Below the pieces are notes generated by a model, which ran no database searches, was not told where the DNA came from, and saw nothing but the letters and a program-made list of their open reading frames with translations. Positions 36,324-45,985 of a stretch of 64,000 nt of DNA are shown here, piece after piece. Both the position numbers and the translations under genes were made by a program. Source of the DNA: Cornus controversa. Taxonomy: Eukaryota; Streptophyta; Magnoliopsida; Cornales; Cornaceae. Location: positions 13,736,146 through 13,800,145 of the forward strand of contig CM048852.1 in assembly GCA_026545225.1 (NCBI GenBank), given 5' to 3'. Position 1 is the first letter of the stretch. Every line of letters begins with the position of its first letter.

Positions 36324-36987
36324 CTAGTTTAAATCTCCATGCACCGCCTTAGAGCTACAGTTCTGCACAGAATGACTAAACTTGCAACACTCCTTACAAA
36401 TCATTGGTTTCCATTGATAATCCACAAAAATAGGAATACAAGACCCATTCGGGAGCTTCAAATCAAATTCTAAAATTAGTTCATCCTCCACTCCGACTTC
36501 AACACATACCCTCGCATAGCTTATTCTTTTCTGTTCCAACATCATAGCATCAGCATATAGAGGCTTCCCCACTGCACTAACCAGGTAGCTTAAACCTTCA
36601 GGAGTCCAAAACTCCATTGGGACATTAAACAACTTTATCCACAATGGAATTCTATCCAGAGAATCTTTGTGTAGCTCCATTCCCTCATTCCATTTTTGCA
36701 GAACAATAGGCCTATTCAGGAAATTGCATGGCCCCTGTTCAAAAATGTCATCCTTGCACTTCTCACTTTCAAATTTGAAAAAGAAAAACCCCTTTTCTGT
36801 AGCCAATACCTCTTTCAACCCATGAGCAGCCCATAATTTCTTAGCAATAGAATTCACAGTGTAGAGTGGCAGCTTCTTATCCACAAAGTATCCCACCAGA
36901 GTTGCCATCCATCCCTTTACTAAAGCTGTTGGTATTTCTGGTGGTGGAGACACCACCCTTTTCAAATTCTCAGTTGAAGAAGGATAG
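36324..36987 (-). pseudogene. LINE ORF1, DUF4283-like plus zinc knuckle
   Basis: It encodes ALVKGWMATLVGYFVDKKLP, KGFFFFKFESEKCKDDIFEQ, GPCNFLNRPIVLQKWNEGME and IPLWIKLFNVPMEFW, and ends with the CCHC knuckle CKECCKFSHSVQNC. This is the gag-like RNA-binding ORF1 of plant L1 LINEs (DUF4283 plus zf-CCHC_4). The frame enters from the right at 36987, where the Copia LTR begins. The apparent start within the LTR is an artefact. The upstream part resumes at 44934. Confidence 0.92.
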
Positions 36988-37061
36988 TGTGAGTTGCGCG
37001 GTGTAGAAGCGGTTGCGAAAAGTATTTTAGAACCTAGAGGGGAGGTGAATAGGATCACTTG

Positions 37062-37311
37062 TGTAATACCCCGCTCCAACACATGGTATGATATTGTCCG
37101 CTTTGGGCCATAGCCCACACGGTTTTGCTCTTGGGTTTTATCCCAAAAGGCCTCATACCATTTGAAGAGAACATACTACATATAAGCACATCCCCTTTTC
37201 CACACCCAGGCGATGTGGGATTGAGTACCCTGCACCCTGTCAGTGTGGTAGCTCAGCCTAGTGTCTGTCTTCACACCCGCCCACTCACACCCGTCCACAA
37301 GGGTTACTATA
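37062..37311 (+). mobile_element. TRIM-like solo LTR, 250 bp
   Basis: It starts TGTAATACCCCGCTCC and ends GGGTTACTATA, and is flanked by ACTTG (37057-37061) and ATTTG (37312-37316). It is absent from the right LTR at the exact matching point, so this is a clean presence/absence pair. The GATATTGTCCGCTTTGGGC and CCAAAAGGCCTCATACCA blocks are ones I associate with plant TRIM elements. That family assignment is from memory. Confidence 0.75.
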
Positions 37312-38084
37312 ATTTGCTCGTTTGCTTAATTTTTAATTAATTCAATTTTAAGTCCAATTAATTAAACAATTAAAGCAAGCAAATAAGTAAACTGCAAGTA
37401 AAGAAAAGAATGCACCAGATATACGTGGAAACCCAAGGCGGGAAAAACCACGGAGGGAGGCGGCACGCCTCAGGAAACCAATTCACTATGATGAAGCAAA
37501 GTACAACAGACTCTGTCTCAGTCTCACACCCCTCTTCACTCTGTCAAGGATCTGATGCGGAACACCTCAGACTTATGATTGCGACAACACGTCCAACTGC
37601 TGCAGACTTCCGGCTAACGTCACCACCCTTACAGAAAGGTTGCTGGAAGAACCAAAATACTCAGCAAGTATTTTGTTCCCTTCGTAGTGCAATCTGGTCA
37701 CCTTTCTTCCTCAGCAAGCAAGCAAGCGAAGAACCTTCAATCCAATGTTCTGATCAGCAAATAGATTTGATGCAATCTCTGAGCAGCTAATCAGAAGTAG
37801 AACACCATCCTAGAAATCACTCGTGTAGTATGGATGTGTGTTCTTAAAAATATATAAACCCTAATTATTATGTATATACTTTCTCTCTTTAAAACTAATA
37901 TTTCAGGGCTTCTTTTTCACACCCTTTGTAGAGAAAATATGGATACATATATATAGGCAAGGAAGTCCTAATTCTACTTGGAAAAGAAGTTAAATACCAA
38001 AATAGAACTTTCCTAGAAGTTTCAAACCCAATAGGAATCAGAATTTTCGTCAAAATTTATTTCCTATTTGGAACAGGCTAAGTG

Positions 38085-38187
38085 GGACCGGTGCCAAATA
38101 AATAGGACCGGTGGGACTTTTTGAAAACCTGCAGAACCCATCTTACCGAGAAAAGTTGGACCGGTCCTAAATATTGGGGACCGGTCC
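38085..38187 (-). promoter_or_regulatory. GGACCGGTCC palindrome pairs, 3' LTR
   Basis: Motifs start at 38085, 38105, 38158 and 38178. The last two are perfect 10-bp palindromes and the first two are half-altered (GGACCGGTGC, GGACCGGTGG). Within each pair the spacing is exactly 20 bp. The block lies ~130 bp upstream of the LTR's TATA-like box on the minus strand, that is, in U3. The right LTR has the same arrangement. Confidence 0.8.
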
Positions 38188-38439
38188 TACTTTGAAAAAC
38201 CCTAAACTTTTCATTTAAACCTTGGTTTTTCAAAATAGGCTCGGAACTAAAAGGTGCAGAGTGTCCTCACCATACTTCCCTGTACTCTATGGTGTTCATA
38301 CTGATTTGTCAGCTTCCATGCACTTGAGTGTCAGCTCGAAGATGTCGATGATCGGTTACATAAAATAACATGAAACTTACAACTCGATCATTCAGGTTTT
38401 GATCAACGAAATATGCCAATTACAAATTTATATGTCACA

Positions 38440-38451
38440 ATCTCCCCCTTT
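38440..38451 (-). promoter_or_regulatory. Copia polypurine tract
   Basis: AAAGGGGGAGAT on the minus strand lies directly before the 3' LTR start (TGTGAC), where plus-strand DNA priming is expected. Confidence 0.85.
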
Positions 38452-38930
38452 GGCAATTTCATGACAAAACCACTTTGACAATCAATAACCTAACCCATTG
38501 GAAAAATTAGATTACAAATTTGCCCAAATACACAGAAATATAGAGCTGATCATCAGAAGCTTTACTTGTGTGTTCAAGACGGTTAGTAAAAACCTGTTGT
38601 ACCTGCACATCTCTTAAACAACACAACCTGTGAAAAGCTTAATAATGAAAGATAATCATATATCAATATCTCCCCCTTAATCTAATAAATATTTATCCCC
38701 ATTTGCCAACAATATTATCTCCCCCTTTTTGGAACAAATTGACAAAGAGCTAGCAAAAAAAAGATATAGATAAATCATGAAGCACATAGAGACAAACATA
38801 ATCATCATCACTGATCAAATAAATATCCAAAACATATCAGTTGATGGAATAAACCAAAATAAATAATCTAGACATCAAAGATAAAGAAATTAACCATAGT
38901 CTAGAACAAAAATATATTAAGACCTAAAGT

Positions 38931-39983
38931 CTAATCATCCTCTACATCATCAGCAGCCTTATCAGAAGTAGCAGGGTCAAGCTTGTCTATCCTAGCATGT
39001 AGGCGATCGAACCCTTGCTGAATGAACCTGAGAACTTGGTTCATCTGATTGGCCGTCACAGGTGTGTCAGTAGCAGGAAGTTGGAAAACTCCACGACCCC
39101 CAGACACAGCCTGACCAGCTTCTTGACTGAGCTCATAAGCTTTCCTATCCTTCTCTTTCTTGTTGACTGAACGAGTAATTGAGGTAGCATCAATTATCCC
39201 TTTCGGTTTTTCAACATCTGCTCCATCAGGAATAGGAACCCTTGCACCTCTCAGAATAGCCATGATAATCTGTGGGAAGGGTAAGGCTGATGATGACCTA
39301 GAGTGTCGAGTAGCTAGAATCATGGTACGCATGATTGTTGCAGGAAGATTGATGGGATCCTCTCGAACAATATGATATAGTAGCTCGGCTTGACTCTTGA
39401 TCAAATTACCTTTATGATCATGAGGATCAAGGTTGTAGGAGACCACCAAATTTAATGCCGACACATTGTGTGTGATATAAAGTGAAGGCAACCTATCAAC
39501 AAGTCTAGGGGCATTGGGTATACATAACTCCCTAATCATGTCATCCATGGTTGGTCGGTTTGGATCCTCAATTTGATATGGCAAAACTAAGCCATTTTCA
39601 ATCTCTGGGACTCCCAATATATTGGCAATTATATCCTTGGTAACCTCAACCCGAACACCATAACATTTGGTCACAAAAGTGAGGTCATCCAGGCTCGATG
39701 TAATGATATTACCATAGAAATATCGAACCATGTTCGGCTTGACAATCTCCCGAAGATCACATAGAGACTCCCAACCATTATCCTCAAAATATTGCACAAA
39801 ATCCAATTCCCATTCTTGTTTAATCGCCACAAGATTCACTTTCCTTTCTATCCTCATAGCTCGACATCCAATGATGTTTATGAAAGTGTTGTAGTTAAAA
39901 TCATCTTCAAACATGTTTCTAGTAAACACAATTCGATTATTTGCACTTGTGGACGCATCATTTCGTCCCCGTTTGCGTGCCAT
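38931..39983 (-). CDS. Extra ORF of the Copia element: putative plant transposon protein
   Basis: An intact frame of 350 codons from MARKRGRNDASTS; an in-frame ATG 45 bases upstream exists, but this start parallels the MARVKN start of the Athila extra ORF. It contains FEDNGWESLCDLREI, MVRYFYGNI, GVRVEVTKDIIANILGVPEI, then SLYITHNVSALNLVVSYN, LYHIVREDPINLPATIMRTM and a C-terminal amphipathic stretch (QVLRFIQQGFDRLHARIDKL). This fits the plant-only domain annotated as 'putative plant transposon protein' (PF20167-like), whose biochemical role is unknown. It follows gag in the space where pol would be. Palindrome pairs lie ~340 bp upstream. No stops or shifts are present although gag has one. Confidence 0.8.
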   Translation of the reverse strand: MARKRGRNDASTSANNRIVFTRNMFEDDFNYNTFINIIGCRAMRIERKVNLVAIKQEWELDFVQYFEDNGWESLCDLREIVKPNMVRYFYGNIITSSLDDLTFVTKCYGVRVEVTKDIIANILGVPEIENGLVLPYQIEDPNRPTMDDMIRELCIPNAPRLVDRLPSLYITHNVSALNLVVSYNLDPHDHKGNLIKSQAELLYHIVREDPINLPATIMRTMILATRHSRSSSALPFPQIIMAILRGARVPIPDGADVEKPKGIIDATSITRSVNKKEKDRKAYELSQEAGQAVSGGRGVFQLPATDTPVTANQMNQVLRFIQQGFDRLHARIDKLDPATSDKAADDVEDD

Positions 39984-40325
39984 TAACACCACAATGAATG
40001 GGATAAAAAATATAGTCAAGAGTTCCATTTGTACTTTTTGTCGAACACTTTGTGTGCAAGTCTTTAAACCTCAATTTTCAAAACAATTTATTTGCACAAT
40101 TTCTCCCAAATCAATACTCAATCAACCCAAACTCCAAAAGTTCAATCCCAACCTCCAATATCAATCAATCACAAAGAAATTTAGATGAAGAGAAATGTGT
40201 GTGAGTTGGAGTGTTTTTAAGAGAGTTTGAGAGTTAGAGATATGAGTGTATGTGAGTGAGAATAAGTGAGGGGTTTTAAGCCAAAACGCGCGCGCAGAAT
40301 CAACATTCTGGGCATTCGCTAAGTG

Positions 40326-40419
40326 CGACCGGTCCTCATATTTGGGGACCGGTCCAACTTCTTTCTGTTCCTCAGAACCTGCAGAAGTGCGACTGGTGCT
40401 CAATAATGGGGACCGGTCC
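40326..40419 (-). promoter_or_regulatory. GGACCGGTCC palindrome pairs upstream of the Copia extra ORF
   Basis: Motifs start at 40326, 40346, 40390 and 40410. The members of each pair are again exactly 20 bp apart. 40346 and 40410 are perfect GGACCGGTCC, and the other two are variants. The sequence between pair members resembles that of the LTR pairs (A/T-rich ending TTGGGG or ATGGGG). Downstream on the minus strand lie a CTTAAAA box and a CT-rich leader with repeated CTCAC before the ATG, as in a promoter plus 5' UTR. Confidence 0.75.
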
Positions 40420-41576
40420 AACTTTGTGAATTATGAAAAATTACACTTTGGACCTTTAATTCACCAAAAACACAGATCTTTAATCTGATTTAGCAATTTA
40501 GCACATAAAAAGTGAAAAATAAACACAAAATCAAAATAAACATATTTTTTAATTTTTTTTTTTTGATATTTTTCAAGAGAAAAAAAAACTAAAACATGAA
40601 TAATCTCATGAGAATAATCAAAACACATTTTTCAGAGAATAACATGAGTTCTAAAATTTCTGAACAATTTCAATTATTTATAAATGCAGAATTTTAAAAC
40701 CAATATATTGTCTTTAAAATTCATTCTCAAATTCATGATCATGACACAACTTCCAACACACAAATATTTATAAAAATTTAGAAATTCATCTAATAAATCC
40801 ATGTGTGTGTGTGCAATCCAACTTCATCAAAAATTAATCAAATTCCTTTGATTCATCATCTAAAACATATTGGATAATAAGCAAATATAACTCCACAAGA
40901 TCAATCATTTATTTTTCATTCGTCATCATTTTTTTTTCTTTTTCTAAGACGGTGGCTTTCACTCTTACAGGCAGCCAGCTATTTTCCTCAAAACAACTCT
41001 TTAACTTTTTAAAGATATCTCATTGGAGATTTACATTATAGTGGAAGCTACGAACACATACCGAAGGTAGCCTTTTCCTTTTGTCTTAGATTTTCAGCAA
41101 ATTTCCTATTTTCTTTTTCTTTTCATGCTGAATAAAAACATATATATTTTTTTTCATTTTTTTTCATTGATCATTTAGGCTTTCAATGCTACTCATACAA
41201 TATATTCTAGTCAACTTCACATTAGTTTTCAATCAATTTTCTTAGAGTTGGACTAGTGCACAAATTGTATGGACTCAGAAGATTTACCTCTAAAAAGAAA
41301 TAAATACAGCACATTGGTCATCAATGTTTAGATCATAAAATCAAGTACTTCATTCATTGACAAACTAAGTGTCCCAATTATGCATTCACAAATTAAAGTG
41401 AAATTTAAAAAGAACTATAAAGAATTCACATTATTTCTCAGAAAAATATAATTCTCATAATCTCATATGATTATTACTAAAAATAAACACAACTTATCCT
41501 AACCTAAAAGATATGGTCCAATGGAAAACAAATAATGAACATAAGCTCAATCCATGACCATCAAAGTTCTAATGAC
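40420..41576 (-). other. Copia internal spacer
   Basis: About 1.15 kb of AT-rich non-coding DNA between the gag stop and the palindrome pairs. There is no protease, integrase or RT motif on either strand; this is where pol is missing. Confidence 0.7.
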
Positions 41577-43655
41577 CTAGTTAGGGGGTTTTGCACCTAA
41601 AGACCTATTAGGAATAAATCCCATAGTATCAACAGGCACAAACTTCTCCAAATCTTCCTTTTTCATCCAGATAGTTTTAACATGCAATTTATTAGGAGAG
41701 AATTGTGGAGAAACAAAAACATTCTTCTTTTTATTTGAATTCTTTTTACCTTGAGACTTTTTGGGTTTGTTCCAATAATGTGACTTTTTAGCATGAACCC
41801 TATTCTTAGCAAAAGAATTATGCACATGAAAATCAGAATTAGAATGTCTTCTCTTTTTATAGCAATAGTGTTGACTATGTCCAGTCTTACCACAAAAAGA
41901 ACAATAAAGTACATTGGACACAACTTTTGCATGCACAGACTCGACTTGAGACTTAGGTTTGGGTTCAGACACAATCAAATTCTTGGGTTTAACAAAAACA
42001 GTATTTCCCTTAGATGATGACCCAACAAAACCTAATCCAGTTTTATCTCCTACAGGCTTACCAACACTAATCATGCTATCAAGCTTAATCTGTCCAGAAG
42101 TAAAAGCAATTAATTTCTCTTGTGATTTTTTCAATTCAGGCTCGAGAAAATTAATTCTAGCAATAAGAACATCTTTAGCAGAAATAGCTTGACTTACCTT
42201 GTTTTTGAGAAACTTGACTTTGCCTTGAAGATTCAGAATTTTAGCTTTACTTTCTTCAATCAACTTCACTTGATCTTCATTCTTTTTCTTCAAAGTCTCT
42301 TTCTCAAATTTTTCTTGCTTCAGCTTCTCAGATTTTTTATTATAAGCTTCCAGCAATTTCTCAAAAAGTTCTGGCAGCTTGCTTTCACATGGTTCTTCAT
42401 CAGACTGCTCAACTTCTGAATCGTCAGACCCTACTTGACTGAGAGTAGTGTACATCTCTGTTTCACCTACATCAGAAGAAGAATCATTAGCAGTATCATC
42501 ATTCAATAAAGCAACAAAAGCCAAAGAATCATTCTCAACAGAAGAATCACTATCGGAGTTCGAAGATTCAGACTCAGAGATAATAGCTTTCATAACTTTC
42601 TTGTTTGAAATTTTCTTTGCACTAAAGCTATTTTTCTTAGGACTTGGACATTGATTAGATGTGTGTCCTTTACCACCACATGTCCAACAAGTAACCTCAA
42701 TTTCCTTAGAGTCATCTTCTTTCTCTTTCCTTTCCTTACCTTTGGATGATGAGCTTTGATTTCAGAATTTAGAAGGATTTCCTTTTCTCAAATTTTTACT
42801 TTTTTCATATTCAAGAATCTTTCTAAATTTCCTAGCAAGGACTGCAACATCATTATCTGAATCATATTCAATCCTTTCAATTTTTTCAACTTCAGATTTT
42901 GAAGAATTTAAACAATTTGACAAACTTGAAGACTTTGAAGTCTTTGATATTTTTAAAGCCAAATTTTTTGATTTCTGAAGTTTTGGATATTTCATCTCAA
43001 AAGTTTGAATTGATCCAGCTAACTCAGCCACCTCCATAGAATCTACATCTCTGCTTTCATCTAAGGCTTCCAACTTAGCTTGGAACCTATCAGGCAATGA
43101 TCTCATGATTTTTCTAATAATCTGAAAAGAAGGAATTTTCTCTCCAAGGTTAGCACTACTTTGAACAATATCATTAAGCCTAGAATAAAAATCAGAAAAC
43201 ATCTCATCTTCATCCATTCTAATTGTTTCAAATTTAGTGGCAAGCATTTGTAGCTTAGATCTCCTTACCTTGGTGGTACCCTCATGAGTTACCTGTAAAA
43301 TATTCCATGCTTCTTTCGAAGTGGAACATGCAGAAATTCTAGCAAATTCAGAAGGAACAACAGAATTAAATATAGCATATAAACCCTTGTTGTTATTATT
43401 TGCATCTTCATGTTCAGCATTAGACCATGTTGCCTTATCCTTTTCTACAATCACAACAGCATCACCATCACTAGTTGTAATGGTAGGAATTTTATAGCCA
43501 TTCTCTACAGCCATCCAAACTCTCTCTCCTTGAGATTTTAAAAAGGCTTTCATGCGAGACTTCCAGAAAGTATAATTTAAACCATCAAACAAAGGAGTTC
43601 GCTGAATCGATCCACCCTCTTTCATACTTGATTTCATGATAATTTTTGAAAACAA
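41577..43655 (-). pseudogene. Copia gag (UBN2 type) with one premature stop
   Basis: One frame of 693 codons with a single TGA at ~42762. The N-terminal part has FDGLNYTFWKSRMKAFLKSQ, ACSTSKEAWNILQVTHEGTT, KLQMLATKFETIRMDEDE and IMRSLPDRFQAKLEALDES, the UBN2/gag-polypeptide pattern of plant Copia. After the stop the frame continues with the knuckle CWTCGGKGHTSNQC, an acidic and coiled-coil region (SKAKILNLQGKVKFLKNKV), and a second knuckle CSFCGKTGHSQHYC. It ends with NRSLGAKPPN where pol would otherwise follow. The stop splits capsid from both knuckles. It may be read through or simply be a null mutation. Confidence 0.92.
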
Positions 43656-43710
43656 AAATAAATTTTGATTTTTTTAAAATTACTTCGCAAGGAACTACTC
43701 ACAAATTAGA

Positions 43711-43729
43711 GAACACTGCTCTGATACCA
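43711..43729 (-). promoter_or_regulatory. Copia primer-binding site (initiator Met tRNA)
   Basis: TGGTATCAGAGCAGTGTTC on the minus strand, two bases inside the 5' LTR, complementary in type to the 3' end of initiator methionine tRNA. Confidence 0.9.
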
Positions 43730-43731
43730 AT

Positions 43732-44928
43732 TGTGAGTTGCGCGGTGCGGAAGCGGTTGCGAAAAGTATTTTAGAACCTAGAGGGGGGGTGAATAGGATC
43801 ACTTGCTCATTTGCTTAATTTTTAATTAATTCAATTTTAAGTCCAATTAATTAAACAATTAAAGCAAGCAAATAAGTAAAGTGCAAGTAAAGAAAAGAAT
43901 GCACCAGATATACATGGAAACCCAAGGCGGGAAAAACCACGGAGGGAGGCGGCACGCCTCAGGAAACCAATTCACTATGATGAAGCAAAGTACAACAGAC
44001 TTTGTCTCAGTCTCACACCCCTCTTCACTCTGTCTAGGATCTGATGCAGAACACCTCAGACTTATGATTGCGACAACACGTCCAACTGCTGCAAACTTCC
44101 AGCTAATGTCACCACCCTTACAGAAAGGTTGTTGGAAGAACCAAAATACTCAGCAAGTATTTTGTTCCCTTCGTAGTGTAATCTGGTCACCTTTCTTCCT
44201 CAGCAAGCAAGCAAGCGAAGAACCTTCAATCCAATGTTCTGATCAGCAAATAGATTTGATGCAGTCTCTGAGCAGCTAATCAGAAGTAGAACACCATCCT
44301 AGAAATCACTCGTGTAGTATGGATGTGTGTTCTTAAAAATATATAAACCCTAATTATTATGTATATACTTTCTCTCTTTAAAACTAATATTTCAGGGCTT
44401 CTTTTTCACACCCTTTGTAGAGAAAATATGGATACATATATATAGGCAAGGAAGTCCTAATTCTACTTGGAAAAGAAGTTAAATACCAAAATAGAACTTT
44501 CCTAGAAGTTTCAAACCCAATAGGAATCAGAATTTTCGTCAAAATTTATTTCCTATTTGGAACAGGCTAAGTGGGACCGGTGCCAAATAAATAGGACCGG
44601 TGGGACTTTTTGAAAACCTGCAGAACCCATCTTACCGAAAAAAGTTGGACTGGTCCTAAATATTGGGGACCGGTCCTACTTTGAAAAACCCTAAACTTTT
44701 CATTTAAACCTTGGTTTTTCAAAATAGGCTCGGAACTAAAAAGTGCAGAGTGTCCTCACCATACTTACCTGCACTCTATGGTGTTCATACTGATTTGTCA
44801 GCTTCCATGCACTTGAGTGTCAGCTCGAAGATGTTGATGATCGGTTACATAAAATAACATGAAACTTACAACTCGATCATTCAGGTTTTGATCAACGAAA
44901 TATGCCAATTACAAATTTATATGTCACA
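43732..44928 (-). repeat. Copia 5' LTR
   Basis: A 1197-bp intact LTR with TG...CA ends. The palindrome pairs lie at 44574, 44594, 44647 (mutated GGACTGGTCC) and 44667, with the same 20-bp pairing as in the other LTR. A TATA-like CTATATATATG lies ~130 bp downstream on the minus strand. Confidence 0.95.
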
Positions 44929-44933
44929 GATAA

Positions 44934-45753
44934 AAGCCAAACAATTCCTTAGACACAGTGTTCTGATTCGTAACAATCGAAGCCCAAGTCAGAGGCCTGA
45001 CCCGGAACTTCAATAACCCATTCATTCTCACCCGGCGTATCCGAACACGCACCCACTAGTTCAGATCCACACGCTTCTTCCAACTTAGATCCTCTCGCCT
45101 CAACCGTCGCATCACGCGCCACCATTCTAGTCTGAAAATTCCTATTGCCACCTCCATTCAGGTCACCACGAGATATAGGACCTCCCCCCCACCCCCCGTG
45201 ATGGCCTCTGAATCGGCGATTTCTCCTATTGAAGTTACCTCTATGGCCACCAATTCTACGGTTTACCCCTCCATGAGTACCAGCAAAGCCAAACCCATCT
45301 GGATAGCCACCATAACATTTGGTACTAGATCACGTAATTCCTGATTTTCTTACTTCAGAACACTCAGAGCATCCCAAAGAACAATCATCTCATGATACAT
45401 CTTGTGCAAACTAACTTTCTGATCTTCCTCTATATTTATTTCCTCAAATTCATCTTCTGAAGCTAACTTCATCGCAACCCCAAAAGCTACTTCCTTCACT
45501 CCATCAAACATAGTAACCTTCCTCACTTTCCCCACAGATCGTAAGAGCCAAAATCCCCAACTTACAGAAAAAAAAACTCTAGTACCCTTAAACCCAACAT
45601 CACCAACACCGAAATTTGTACAATAGCAACACCGCCTCCAGCAACTTGGTGATGGAAACGAGCAGATGAGATTCAACGAAGAAAATTTTTTAGAGAGGGA
45701 AGCTCTCAACTAACCCATGCTCATTTCTATGTTGTTTCTGGGGCAGAGAAAAG
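44934..45753 (-). pseudogene. LINE 5' region and ORF1 N-terminus
   Basis: Read on the minus strand, WASIVTNQNTVSKELFGFYP joins across the Copia insertion to SSTENLKRVV of the ORF1 body at 36987, so the frame is continuous once the insert and one target copy are removed. Upstream is a glycine/arginine/asparagine-rich stretch (GGHRGNFNRRNRRF-like). Further upstream lies a separate 119-codon ORF (45350-45709) with an acidic C-terminal half (EEINIEEDQKVSLHKMYHEM), possibly a 5' part of ORF1 before a stop. The LINE ends near 45753, before TTTCTGGGGCA. Confidence 0.7.
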
Positions 45754-45764
45754 TTTCTGGGGCA

Positions 45765-45985
45765 TGTTAGCGGTGCTCTTTAGTTGTTTTTGCTAAAGCT
45801 GTGCATTTTTTATGATTTGTTTAACTTTAGTATTTATTTTGGCGATTAGTTTGTGTAGATTTTTTGTTCTTCTACCCACTTGTTTGTTGTCCTTTCAGAT
45901 TTCTAAGTCTTTAAGGCTTAAAGTTTTGTGGAATTTATTGTTATAGTGATGTATTTGTGGTTCTTCATTGCCAACTAGAGATTGT
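45765..45985. other. Host DNA between the LINE and the Athila element
   Basis: 221 bp of T-rich sequence with a splice-acceptor-like TTGTCCTTTCAG at ~45889-45900. It continues at 58982 after the Athila element. No coding similarity is recognised. Confidence 0.5.

Larger units (their letters stand above)
36988..38439 (-). repeat. Copia 3' LTR (with TRIM-like insertion)
   Basis: It matches the right LTR throughout except for the inserted 37062-37316 block. On the minus strand it begins TGTGACATATAAA. It has a palindrome array at 38085-38187, a TATA-like CTATATATATG at ~37953, and ends CGCGCAACTCACA. Confidence 0.95.
36988..44928 (-). mobile_element. Non-autonomous Copia-type LTR retrotransposon (gag plus extra ORF)
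   Basis: Both LTRs are 1197 bp (left one 36988-38439 including a 255-bp later insertion; right one 43732-44928) with TG...CA ends. Flanks are GATAG/GATAA, a 5-bp duplication with one change. The primer site (minus, 43711-43729) and polypurine tract (minus, 38440-38451) fix the minus orientation. Inside are gag with two zinc knuckles and a separate ORF of the 'putative plant transposon protein' type. Protease, integrase, RT and RNase H are absent, so mobility needs a helper. LTRs differ at about 20 sites by eye, so the insertion is older than the Athila one. Confidence 0.93.
21533..45753 (-). mobile_element. L1-type LINE, ~6.7 kb, split by two insertions
   Basis: The 11-bp target duplication TTTCTGGGGCA lies at 21522-21532 and 45754-45764. 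An A-tail (T-run at 21534-21544 on the plus strand) marks the 3' end. In minus-strand order come a 5' region, ORF1 with a DUF4283-like domain and zinc knuckle, endonuclease, reverse transcriptase and zf-RVT. Removing the CACTA (24867-34449) and Copia (36988-44928) insertions with one target copy each leaves ~6.7 kb, a full plant L1. The reading frame rejoins across the CACTA excision point. ORF2 has frameshifts, stops and an internal deletion, so it is inactive. Confidence 0.93.

Noticed and set aside
37410-37790. 126-codon plus-strand frame, repeated at 43881-44279
   Set aside because: It lies in the Copia LTRs on the strand opposite to the element and is duplicated with them.
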